Both the position numbers and the translations under genes were made by a program. 64,000 bases of DNA. Source: UBA11612 sp963662375. Its GTDB lineage: Bacteria > Pseudomonadota > Alphaproteobacteria > Rhodospirillales > Rhodospirillaceae. The stretch lies in the NCBI GenBank assembly GCA_963662375.2, contig CAXXRP010000015.1:1-64000 (forward strand), written 5' to 3'. The notes under the pieces are model-generated. The model was not told the origin of the DNA and did not search any database. It was given only the letters and a program-made list of their open reading frames with translations. Shown one piece after another: positions 32,331 to 40,623 of the stretch (its first letter is position 1; the number at the start of each line of letters is the position of its first letter).

Positions 32331-33235
32331 ACGCCGATATTCTTTTGACAGGCGCGGGCGGCCAACTTGGTTGGGAGGTAGCACGGCGAGTCCAGGCGCC
32401 GTTGACTGTGCGGGCGATGAGCCATGCGCAGCTCGATATCACAGATCGTGAGCAGGTTCTCGCGACCGTTGCCGCTGTGGTGCCGAGGGTTGTCGTCAAT
32501 GCGGCGGCCTATACTGCTGTCGATGACGCTGAGGCAAATGCAAGTGCGGCATATGCCGTTAACAGGGATGGTCCCGCCTATCTTGCTGAAGCCTGCGCGC
32601 GGCACGATCTGCCGCTGATTCATGTGTCTACCGACTACGTTTTTGACGGCAGTAAGACTGCGCCCTACACGGAAGATGATTCCACCGCTCCACTCGGCGT
32701 ATATGGCGAGAGCAAGCGGGGTGGTGAACTGGTAGTGCGCGAAGGCTGCGCTCGTCATGTTATTCTCAGAACGGCCTGGGTCCACGGCGTTCACGGCAGA
32801 AACTTCGTCAAGACGATTTTACGCCTTGGGCGTGAACAGGACGTGCTCCGGATTGTTGATGATCAATACGGCGGCCCCACTTTTGCCGGTGATTTGGCGA
32901 ACGCGGTAATTGCCGTGGCCCGGCGCATGGTTGACGGCACCTCGCCGTCAAATGGTATAGGGACGTTTCATTGTACCGGAAGCGGGGTAACTACTTGGTG
33001 TGGACTGGCCCGAAGGGTTTTCGACATCATTGCACCGAAGATAGGAAAAATGCCTGAAATTGCTGCGATTACCACGGCAGAATATCCGACCCGCGCACGC
33101 CGGCCGGCAAATTCCCTACTCGACTGCGGAAAGTTGGCGCGCACTTACGGTGTCGTTTTGCGTCCATGGGAAGAGGCGCTAGCTGAGATGCTGGTCGAAA
33201 CACTGGACACCGACATTTCAGCTGGCGCGTCATAG
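32327..33235 (+). CDS. rfbD: dTDP-4-dehydrorhamnose reductase
   Basis: This 302-residue SDR (RmlD) performs the last, NAD(P)H-dependent reduction to dTDP-L-rhamnose. TGAGGQLGWEVAR (about residues 7-19) binds the cofactor. VNAAAYTAVDDAEANASAAY, STDYVFDGSKTAPYTEDDST and YGESKRGGE (YxxxK) are diagnostic, as are RTAWVHGVHGRNFVKTILRL and the late VDDQYGGPTFAGDLA. It starts at a GTG overlapping the rfbB stop. The gene is complete. Confidence 0.96.
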   Translation: MNADILLTGAGGQLGWEVARRVQAPLTVRAMSHAQLDITDREQVLATVAAVVPRVVVNAAAYTAVDDAEANASAAYAVNRDGPAYLAEACARHDLPLIHVSTDYVFDGSKTAPYTEDDSTAPLGVYGESKRGGELVVREGCARHVILRTAWVHGVHGRNFVKTILRLGREQDVLRIVDDQYGGPTFAGDLANAVIAVARRMVDGTSPSNGIGTFHCTGSGVTTWCGLARRVFDIIAPKIGKMPEIAAITTAEYPTRARRPANSLLDCGKLARTYGVVLRPWEEALAEMLVETLDTDISAGAS

Positions 33236-33254
33236 AACGGTGCGGGAGGCTAAT

Positions 33255-34139
33255 ATGGAGATCAGGATGAAAGGAATTATCCTCGCCGGCGGGTCTGGGA
33301 CCCGGCTGTACCCAATTACCCATGCCGTCTCCAAACAGCTGTTGCCGGTCTACGACAAGCCCATGATATATTACCCGCTCAGTACACTTATGTTGGCTGG
33401 CATCCGCGATATTCTGATCGTCACGACGCCGTATGATGCAGCAGCTTTTCGGCATTTACTTGGCGACGGCGCAAAGTGGGGCATAAGCCTTGGCTATGCC
33501 CAGCAACCTAGTCCTGGCGGCCTTGCCCAAGCGTTTATCATTGGCCGGGAGTTTATCGGAAGCGCGGCATGTGCGTTGGTTCTTGGTGACAATATTTTTT
33601 ACGGACATGGCTTGACGGAGCAACTGCGCGAGGCCGCCACTCGCGCCTCCGGCGCTTCTGTTTTCGCATACCAAGTAAGCGACCCGGGGCGCTACGGCAT
33701 CGTCAATCTTGATGATCACCATCGCCCCATTTCCATCGAAGAAAAACCCAAGGCCCCGCAATCAAGCTGGGCGGTCACCGGGCTTTATTTTTATGACAAC
33801 GACGTGGTGGAAATCGCCCGAGGTCTGAAACCCAGTGCTCGCGGAGAGTTAGAAATCACGGATGTCAACAGCCTCTACCTTGAGCGAAGCCAACTTCATG
33901 TCGAGCGGTTGGGCCGTGGCTTCGCGTGGTTCGATACTGGCACCTACGATAGTTTGGCGGAGGCTGGACAGTTTGTGCAGACTATTGAGAAACGGCAAGG
34001 CCAGCGCATTTGTGTACCCGAAGAAATAGCGTTCTTGAGCGGCTGGATTGATCGCGGTCAGTTGGCCGACTTGGGCCAGCAGTTAGGGAAAAGCAGCTAT
34101 GGTGAGTACTTGGTGCGCCTCGCCGAAAACCCAAACTGA
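33255..34139 (+). CDS. rfbA: Glucose-1-phosphate thymidylyltransferase
   Basis: This 294-residue nucleotidyltransferase (RmlA) makes dTDP-glucose from dTTP and glucose-1-phosphate, the entry step for rhamnose. It carries KGIILAGGSGTRLYPITHAV (nucleotide binding), KQLLPVYDKPMIYYPLSTLM, LVLGDNIFYGHGL and GRGFAWFDTGTYDSLAEAGQ. I chose the ATG at 33255 because GGAGG lies just upstream; starts at 33240 (GTG) and 33267 (ATG) are also in frame. It ends the rfb operon, converging on the O-antigen ligase gene only 2 bp away. Confidence 0.96.
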   Translation: MEIRMKGIILAGGSGTRLYPITHAVSKQLLPVYDKPMIYYPLSTLMLAGIRDILIVTTPYDAAAFRHLLGDGAKWGISLGYAQQPSPGGLAQAFIIGREFIGSAACALVLGDNIFYGHGLTEQLREAATRASGASVFAYQVSDPGRYGIVNLDDHHRPISIEEKPKAPQSSWAVTGLYFYDNDVVEIARGLKPSARGELEITDVNSLYLERSQLHVERLGRGFAWFDTGTYDSLAEAGQFVQTIEKRQGQRICVPEEIAFLSGWIDRGQLADLGQQLGKSSYGEYLVRLAENPN

Positions 34140-34141
34140 GG

Positions 34142-35320
34142 TCAGCCATTTTTCTTCGTGGCGGAGTCAATGCGGAAAATCACCACCACCACGCTCATGG
34201 TAAGTCCTAGAACTGCCAGCCACCAACCTTGCCAAATCCCGTAACTTAGCAGCCAGATCGTGGCGGAGAAGCCAAATGCCCCCGCCGCCGCGGCCAATGC
34301 ACTCGGGCTTGGTGCGCAGGCCATTATCCGCCGGACCGACAACGCTGCCGCTCCAGCAAATAGGATTACACCGACAAGTCCCAACTCAAGCCAAATCTGG
34401 AGCGCACCATTGTGCGGATGCAAAAAAGTTGAACTGCCATTGCGCTCAGGCATCAGGTCCGCCGCGGCGCCAACAACACGGGCGGCGTCAAAGCCGTAGC
34501 CGATCAGCCAGTGATCTCGCAGCAATTCGCCGACATAGTGCCATATTATGATGCGGTACCCCCAGTTGCGATCAATGTCCTCCATGAGCCATGAGTCGAT
34601 ATGCATGGCGGACGCGCCAATGGCGAGTGGCGCCCAACTGAAAGCTACTAGTCCGAAGATGGCGATCAGAACTGCAAATGCCCGCCCGTGCCACTGCAGG
34701 ACAACAAGAGACGACAAAGCGCCGACCAACATCCCAGCGGGAACAGCATCCATTCGATAGATCAGACTCAATGCAAAGCACGCCGCAACAAATGCTGCCA
34801 GCCAAAACCATATTCGAGTTCGGTGCCAGAGTAGCCATGCTACGGGGAAACACACACAGCACAACAACACGAGCCCCCCCGACAACGTATTGAGAATTTC
34901 CACCGATGCATCCAAGGGACGAGCAACGCGAATCAGCAGACCATCTGTTAGGCGCTCAAAAAGCAGAAGGCCAAATAAGGTGCCAGCCGAAGAGATGATC
35001 GGCGTCGCGAGCTGCGTGATATTGTTGATGGGAAGGCGGGCTAGTCCCGTCGCAAGAATGACAGTCGCAGTGAGCGCCAAAATCACCTTCAGCCAAGCGA
35101 ATAGCGGCAGATGAGGTGCCCATAGGACCGCTAAAAAGCTCCAGAAGACGAAGGCTGCGGTCACGCAGGTCCATGGCGCGCGGAAATTTGTGAAAACTTC
35201 GTCGCGCCAATTCACATCCCGGCGGAGCGCAATGGCGAACGCCCCCAAGACTAGAGTAACAACTGCCAAGTCGCGACTCCATGCCACCGCAGGTACGAAA
35301 ATCAAAGGAATCCAAATCAC
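34142..35320 (-). CDS. O-antigen ligase/polymerase-type membrane protein
   Basis: This protein of about 392 residues has around ten membrane segments and the Wzy_C/WaaL signature in the large periplasmic loop (WHYVGELLRDHWLIGYGFDA, then FLHPHNGALQIWLELGLVGV, containing the conserved His). Such proteins ligate polysaccharide to lipid A-core or polymerise repeat units. I place the start at the GTG 35318-35320, with AGGAG four bases upstream, just after the preceding glycosyltransferase stop. A longer frame would overlap that gene by 62 bp. It ends the minus-strand polysaccharide operon. Confidence 0.85.
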   Translation of the reverse strand: MIWIPLIFVPAVAWSRDLAVVTLVLGAFAIALRRDVNWRDEVFTNFRAPWTCVTAAFVFWSFLAVLWAPHLPLFAWLKVILALTATVILATGLARLPINNITQLATPIISSAGTLFGLLLFERLTDGLLIRVARPLDASVEILNTLSGGLVLLCCVCFPVAWLLWHRTRIWFWLAAFVAACFALSLIYRMDAVPAGMLVGALSSLVVLQWHGRAFAVLIAIFGLVAFSWAPLAIGASAMHIDSWLMEDIDRNWGYRIIIWHYVGELLRDHWLIGYGFDAARVVGAAADLMPERNGSSTFLHPHNGALQIWLELGLVGVILFAGAAALSVRRIMACAPSPSALAAAAGAFGFSATIWLLSYGIWQGWWLAVLGLTMSVVVVIFRIDSATKKNG

Positions 35321-35327
35321 ATGGCTC

Positions 35328-36398
35328 CTAGCCACGTAAACAGTCCTCGAAAATCTGATAAAGGGTGATCGCCGCTGATGCAGTATCATACTTGGCTTCC
35401 GCTTCGGCCCTGGCTTTTTCGCCCATGACCTCTCGCAAGTCCGCGTTGTTATGCAGTTGTGCGAGATAGGAATACCAGTCGCTTGAAGTCACACAGTGAA
35501 ACCCGGTCGAGCCGTGCGCAATCATCTGTTCGGCGATACCCACAGGAGAGCCCAACGCGGGCTTCCCCGCAGCCATGTATTGAATGATCTTGTAGCCACT
35601 TTTACTGCGGTTCCACGGCGTATCTTCAAGTGGGCAAAGACCGACCGATATGCGCGGGAGGACGTCCTCCTCCGCAGCCTCGCTCCAGGCAATTCTTTCC
35701 GCCTGAATTTCGGGAAACTGGTTTTTTCCCACGCCCACCAATACGCACGTGGCCCGAAAGTCTGATAGAAATCGCAACAAGGGCTCACGCACCAAATGCA
35801 ACGACTGGCGGGCGGTGACAGGTGTGCCGATCCAACCCACTTGGAAGGTGCCGGGCGCATTGATAACTTTTTTCTTGAATCTTTGCACGCTCACAGCGCT
35901 GGGAACCACGTGCACATTGGTCGCTCCCACCCCGTAGGCATGTTCAGCTAGGGTGTGATTTCCGACGACGACGGCGTTTGCGCGTTGCATGAGCTTCTCA
36001 ATTTTTGATCCATAAGCGGTCCGCGCTAGCCAAGATGTCAGGTCTCTGTAATAGAGATGGTGAGCATCGTCGAAATCAATCACAAGCTTTTGGCCGCGAA
36101 GCAATAACTTCTCCAACACAAACGGTGCGAACGGCAGCATCTCTCGCTGTAGCCATACTATATCTGCGCTGTGGCCTCGAGCCGCATGCCATAGTCGTTG
36201 GGCTATCGCCATCGTTACTATGGTGGGGGAACGTGCCTTACCGGCGTACAGCCGAGTGAGATAATCAGTCGGGAACAGGGATCGAACCATGATACGAGCG
36301 CCCATCCGCTCAAGGTGTGGAATGTATTGCAGAAATCTAACGCGACTACTTGCGCCGATGCGGCTGTATCTGGTGAGTGCGAGAACGTTTGGAGGCAT
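35328..36398 (-). CDS. Glycosyltransferase, GT4-like
   Basis: This 356-residue GT-B fold protein begins MPPNVLALTRYSRIGASSRV with the N-terminal Rossmann half. It has KLVIDFDDAHHLYYRDLTSW in the middle and the nucleotide-sugar-binding half with VGWIGTPVTARQSLHLV and GLCPLEDTPWNRSKSGYKII, where a conserved Lys-containing loop replaces the usual E-x7-E. It probably adds a sugar during polysaccharide assembly at the cytoplasmic membrane; the specificity is unknown. It lies 7 bp upstream of the ligase gene in the same operon. Confidence 0.85.
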   Translation of the reverse strand: MPPNVLALTRYSRIGASSRVRFLQYIPHLERMGARIMVRSLFPTDYLTRLYAGKARSPTIVTMAIAQRLWHAARGHSADIVWLQREMLPFAPFVLEKLLLRGQKLVIDFDDAHHLYYRDLTSWLARTAYGSKIEKLMQRANAVVVGNHTLAEHAYGVGATNVHVVPSAVSVQRFKKKVINAPGTFQVGWIGTPVTARQSLHLVREPLLRFLSDFRATCVLVGVGKNQFPEIQAERIAWSEAAEEDVLPRISVGLCPLEDTPWNRSKSGYKIIQYMAAGKPALGSPVGIAEQMIAHGSTGFHCVTSSDWYSYLAQLHNNADLREVMGEKARAEAEAKYDTASAAITLYQIFEDCLRG

Positions 36399-36404
36399 GG
36401 GGCG

Positions 36405-37388
36405 CTACGCGGCGGCGCCGTGAGACGTATTGTTCGGTGCACGCAAACCCGTGTTGGGAAGTGCATTGAACAGCAACAGACGGTAGGCTCTGAGCACACC
36501 CCGTCCGCCTATAGCACCACCGCCGAACAGGGCTTGCAGGAGGCGAAAGGGCAATTCGAATAAAGCACTGATTGCCGCAAGCAGCAGTTGCGGTCCGGGG
36601 CCAAAATGAAGGCGTGTATAAATCAGTCGGCTACGGATATGCAAGGCAAGCGCCAAGCCAGTATCTTGTGAACTAGACACGCGCCCAATATGAACCACGC
36701 GAGCGCTCTTGAGGTAATGACATCTAGAGCCCAAAGCGTAAGCCCGCGTGCATAAATCCACGTCCTCGTAGTATAAAAACAGCCTCTCGTCGAAACCGCC
36801 AAGGGCTCGAAATAAAGAGCGCCGAACGAAGAGGGCGGCCCCCATCACTTGACCGACATCACCGCTTCTTTCGTGGGTAGAACGAGGTAAGAAAGGATAG
36901 CCCGTATTTCGAACAATCGTGTGGCCCCCCATGGATCGAAATATCAGATCGCTTACCATCGGCAATCGCGAACAAGAACATACTAGATTTCCGTCTCCAT
37001 CTACGATTTCGGGTCCTATGACACCAAGATTTTCTTGAGCCGGATCGTCGAACGCCTCAAGGCAGGTACGAAGGGTCCCGGGCTGCAAGGTGACGTCAGG
37101 ATTAAGGAACAAGATAAAATTTGCCGTGCCTAACGCGGCGCCCTGATTGCACGCAGCTCCGAAACCGACGTTTGAAGCATTGTTCGCAATTGTTGCAGCG
37201 CCGGCCGCTTGAAGTGTCTGGTCGAAAGCAACATCGTCATCACCGTTGTTGATAACGAAGATATGAACGTTCACGCCGTCGCCGTTTGCCACACCGTGGA
37301 CAGCCCGCACGCAGTTGACAGCGTGGGGTGCGGATCTATAGTTCACAATTACAACGTCTATGTCTGCCATCCCATTCAAGCGATTCAT
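36405..37388 (-). CDS. Glycosyltransferase family 2 (rhamnosyltransferase-like)
   Basis: This 327-residue GT-A protein has IDVVIVNYRSAPHAVNCVRA at the start, ASNVGFGAACNQGAALGTAN, FILFLNPDVTLQPGT (the DxD-like NPD motif) and ALGGFDERLFLYYEDVDLC (the ED acceptor-site motif). This layout is typical of rhamnosyltransferases and fits the dTDP-rhamnose operon nearby. A C-terminal amphipathic region may bind the membrane. Start alternatives are 37388 or the ATG at 37370. It is encoded just upstream of the GT4 gene, in the same direction. Confidence 0.9.
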   Translation of the reverse strand: MNRLNGMADIDVVIVNYRSAPHAVNCVRAVHGVANGDGVNVHIFVINNGDDDVAFDQTLQAAGAATIANNASNVGFGAACNQGAALGTANFILFLNPDVTLQPGTLRTCLEAFDDPAQENLGVIGPEIVDGDGNLVCSCSRLPMVSDLIFRSMGGHTIVRNTGYPFLPRSTHERSGDVGQVMGAALFVRRSLFRALGGFDERLFLYYEDVDLCTRAYALGSRCHYLKSARVVHIGRVSSSQDTGLALALHIRSRLIYTRLHFGPGPQLLLAAISALFELPFRLLQALFGGGAIGGRGVLRAYRLLLFNALPNTGLRAPNNTSHGAAA

Positions 37389-37439
37389 CCTTTACGACAA
37401 TCCTATTAAGCCATCGCTGTGCGTTAACGTGGAATTGGC

Positions 37440-38867
37440 CTAAGTGTTGTCACGGGGTAGGTCGCGGTCAATTGCGACAAATTGCATGTCGAGCCCCACC
37501 AAGCCATGGCGCGCCGAACTCGTTAGTACTTCAAAAATCACGGCGTCATGCATCCAATGGAGTTGGCTATGGTCGGCCATGGTACCGTCGGCTATCGCAA
37601 CTGTAAGGGCATAGCTACCCTTCGCCAGTGCTGGCCATTTGAATCGAAATCGAGCGCTGACCCGCTCGCCGGGCGTTATAGAGGGTTGTGGCGTGTTTTC
37701 CCAAAACGTGTTCTCGCCCAAGAGAAGTTGGCCAAGCCGGTCTTTGATATAAAAACCGAAGATTGGCCCTCCGATTTGTCTATCGGCTTCAACAACAATA
37801 CGGAGATCGACTTCTTGGCCCTCGCCTACCTTGTCAAATCGCGCACCTTGCTCGGGATCGAATAAACCTGCATCTACAATCTGTGCGCCGCCGCTACCGA
37901 ACGCGCTTGCCTCAGCATTAAAAGCCGCGCAACTGGTTATTCCGGGGCTTGATTCGGGCGGCGGTGATGAGCTTGTAAAAAGAATCAGTTGATTGCGCGA
38001 CCAGCTATATTGTTCAGATGCCTCCGCCTGCGCCGACACCGCCCGCTCTTGCGAACCTAATGCTTCACCCGGACTCTCGAAAAGAGAGCCGACATATTGC
38101 TCGCAAACGTGCACCGGATCTCCCACCGCCCGGACGCGACCGTGATCCAGCCAGATAGCACGGTCGCAAAGACCGGTGACCGCGCCAACGTCGTGGCTGA
38201 CGAAGAGAATGGAGCCTTTGCTCTTAAAGTTTTTCAGGTAACGCATACACTTCTGCGTAAAACGGGCATCGCCCACCGACAGCGCTTCGTCAATAACGAG
38301 CAGGTCGGCATCCACGTGCGCGGCAACCGAAAAGGCTAGGCGCATAAACATGCCACTGGAATACGTGCGCACGGACCTGTCGATAACATCACCTAGCTCG
38401 GAGAACGTAATAATATCGTCCATGCGCTCTCGCAACTGTTGCTCACTCAATCCTAAGATGGTGCCGTTTAGTAGGATATTTTCACGGCCCGTGAAGTCCG
38501 GCTCGAAACCAGCCCCGAGTTCCAAAAGTGCGGCAACACGTCCGCTTACAGATATGGTTCCCGTTGTTGGAGGCACTGTGCCGGTGACCAATTGGAGTAA
38601 CGTTGATTTGCCGGCCCCGTTCTGCCCAATAACACCAACGGTTTCTCCGCGAGCGACGTGGAAGGACACGTTTTTCAGCGCTTCAAACTGTGGATAGACG
38701 CGCCATGGCATCAGCAAATGCATAAGCCGCTGCGAGGCACGACTATAGAGGGTATACCCCTTGGAGATTCCGTCAGCGACGACCACAAATTCCTGATTTT
38801 CACTTGATTGTGTCACAGGCACAAAGCTGTCTTCTTTAGAGGACATCGGCGAAGTTCGCTCGTGCAT
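37440..38867 (-). CDS. wzt: Polysaccharide ABC exporter ATP-binding protein with Wzt-type C-terminal domain
   Basis: This 475-residue protein has an ABC domain with Walker A GQNGAGKSTLLQLVTG (about 80-95), signature YSSGMFMRLAFSV and Walker B LLVIDEALSVGDA. An extra C-terminal beta-sandwich (about 310-450, with RIVVEADRQIGGPIFGFYIK) resembles the Wzt carbohydrate-binding domain that recognises the finished O-antigen end. With the permease it exports polysaccharide across the inner membrane. The start is uncertain: 38867, or the ATG at 38846 that overlaps the permease stop region. Confidence 0.92.
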   Translation of the reverse strand: MHERTSPMSSKEDSFVPVTQSSENQEFVVVADGISKGYTLYSRASQRLMHLLMPWRVYPQFEALKNVSFHVARGETVGVIGQNGAGKSTLLQLVTGTVPPTTGTISVSGRVAALLELGAGFEPDFTGRENILLNGTILGLSEQQLRERMDDIITFSELGDVIDRSVRTYSSGMFMRLAFSVAAHVDADLLVIDEALSVGDARFTQKCMRYLKNFKSKGSILFVSHDVGAVTGLCDRAIWLDHGRVRAVGDPVHVCEQYVGSLFESPGEALGSQERAVSAQAEASEQYSWSRNQLILFTSSSPPPESSPGITSCAAFNAEASAFGSGGAQIVDAGLFDPEQGARFDKVGEGQEVDLRIVVEADRQIGGPIFGFYIKDRLGQLLLGENTFWENTPQPSITPGERVSARFRFKWPALAKGSYALTVAIADGTMADHSQLHWMHDAVIFEVLTSSARHGLVGLDMQFVAIDRDLPRDNT

Positions 38868-39687
38868 GCCGGAAAAAGGCCAGCCCTGTAGACGCGATCA
38901 CCCAGGCGATGATGAAGTAGAGAGCAAGACCCATCCAATCGGGGCCCTCTCCTTCCAATACGATAAGTCGTACTTGGAGAACGATGAATGTGATCGGATT
39001 AAGCATGATCAGCGCCTGCAATGCCGGGCTCAAACGATCGGTGGAGTAGAAAACGGGAGAGATAAACAACGCGCCGGTCATGAACAAACCAACCATATGC
39101 ACGATGTCCCGGAAGTACACGCCAATGGCGGCTAAGATCCATGAGAGGCCTGTGAGGAGCAATACGAACGGCAGCAATACGATTGGAAGTAGCAGCGCCG
39201 TCAGCGGTATTTGTCCTTCCATAGCGATGAGTGCGGCAAGTAACACGCTAGTGTTCACCAGAGCATGAAATACGGCATTGCCGACAACGACCGGGGGAAG
39301 AATTTCCAGCGGGAAAACAGCCCTTTTTACCAAATTCGTGTGTTCCACGACCGCTATCGGAGACTGGCTCATAGTCTCGGCCAGGACCCAAAAGACGATA
39401 AGGCCGCTAAACAAGTATAGGCTGAATCCATAGGTACTAGAGTCGCCGTTGGCATCCCAACGGCTCTCCATGACCACACCAAATACAAAGGTGTAAATGC
39501 CCAGCGTGGTTAGCGGGACAATAATTGTCCACAGCAAGCCGAAGGCGTTTAAACGGTACCGACGCAAGATGGCGCGTAACAGGAATTGACGTAAAGCGAC
39601 GCGCTGGCGCACCAAAAGCACAACTGGGACAAATATCGCCAACCTATCAATCGTGCCGGCCGCAGGGGATGTCGCCGCGCGCGCCAT
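38836..39687 (-). CDS. wzm: Polysaccharide ABC exporter permease
   Basis: This 283-residue ABC-2 permease has six predicted membrane helices and the family patterns LRRYRLNAFGLLWTIIVPLT, NLVKRAVFPLEILPPVVV and VGLFMTGALFISPVFYSTD. It partners with the ATP-binding protein encoded immediately downstream. I use the ATG at 39687, whose A overlaps the preceding gene's TGA (TGATG), rather than a TTG one codon earlier. This coupling places it firmly in the operon. Confidence 0.93.
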   Translation of the reverse strand: MARAATSPAAGTIDRLAIFVPVVLLVRQRVALRQFLLRAILRRYRLNAFGLLWTIIVPLTTLGIYTFVFGVVMESRWDANGDSSTYGFSLYLFSGLIVFWVLAETMSQSPIAVVEHTNLVKRAVFPLEILPPVVVGNAVFHALVNTSVLLAALIAMEGQIPLTALLLPIVLLPFVLLLTGLSWILAAIGVYFRDIVHMVGLFMTGALFISPVFYSTDRLSPALQALIMLNPITFIVLQVRLIVLEGEGPDWMGLALYFIIAWVIASTGLAFFRHARANFADVL

Positions 39688-40619
39688 CAAGCCCGCTGAT
39701 CGCTGTTGATGGCGATGGGGGAAGTTGGCCGCCGGACTACACGACTTAACCGGCCGGACGAAAATCGCTTAATCACATCACGAATGGTTACAGGCGAGTC
39801 CGAGGCCGGTAGGCCGAGAATCCGTTGCACGGATTTTGATATTGTTGTCGTTCTCCGCATTTCTTCCATTGCAGTTCTTACGTCTATGTACTGGGAAAGG
39901 GCTCTGCCCGAAAGCCCGCCTTCGGTGGGCACCGTATTACTGCCGTCTGTCTTATAGTAATAATCCCCGACGCAAGTTTCGATAAGAGAAAAATCTGAAC
40001 GGTACTTTGCGCAGATACGAAGCAACACGTCGTAATCTTCTTCCAAGGCGAGCGACGTATTGAATTGTAAGACATCAGCTGAAATTTTTCCGCGATCTAC
40101 TAGATAACTGTGCAGTGGGCAAAAGTTTACCTGGAATAGATCAACAAGATCTGACCCGCTGAACGGCGGTGTGACCCTACTTTCAGCGTAGAGAAACTGA
40201 TCGTAGACGTTCAGACGCATGACCCGGACTGTCGCAAAGGCGATAGCTGCCCCTGTTTGCAACAATCGCGAGGTTAGAAGCTGATAGGCCTCTGGATAAA
40301 GCACGTCATCATAGTCAAGAAATGCGAGGTAGCCGTCGTTCGCCTGATTTACACCGAGATTGAGAAGCGCTGACCGTGCGTCCGCCGGTTCCGGCTGTTC
40401 ATAATTCACAATCGATATGGTTATGGTGTCGTCGCCGCCGATGAGCCGGGCCACAGTATTTTTCATTGCAGTGACATCACTGGCAGTAAATCGTTGTAGT
40501 GCTAAAATAATGTTCAAAGGCCGGTAGGTCTGCCCAACAAGCGAAAATATGCATCGTTTTAGCTCATGTAAGCGCGTCAAATCATGAAACCGAACGACGG
40601 TATTTACTTGATTCGACAT
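39687..40619 (-). CDS. Glycosyltransferase family 2-like protein
   Basis: This 310-residue GT-A-like protein begins MSNQVNTVVRFHDLTRLHEL. GYLAFLDYDDVLYPEAYQLL (DDD metal-binding motif) and LALEEDYDVLLRI (acceptor-site ED) follow. It probably transfers a sugar in surface-polysaccharide assembly. A GGTGG sequence precedes the chosen ATG at 40619, which lies 5 bp after the stop of the large multidomain gene; a longer start at 40661 would overlap that gene. Confidence 0.85.
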   Translation of the reverse strand: MSNQVNTVVRFHDLTRLHELKRCIFSLVGQTYRPLNIILALQRFTASDVTAMKNTVARLIGGDDTITISIVNYEQPEPADARSALLNLGVNQANDGYLAFLDYDDVLYPEAYQLLTSRLLQTGAAIAFATVRVMRLNVYDQFLYAESRVTPPFSGSDLVDLFQVNFCPLHSYLVDRGKISADVLQFNTSLALEEDYDVLLRICAKYRSDFSLIETCVGDYYYKTDGSNTVPTEGGLSGRALSQYIDVRTAMEEMRRTTTISKSVQRILGLPASDSPVTIRDVIKRFSSGRLSRVVRRPTSPIAINSDQRA

Positions 40620-40623
40620 AGCA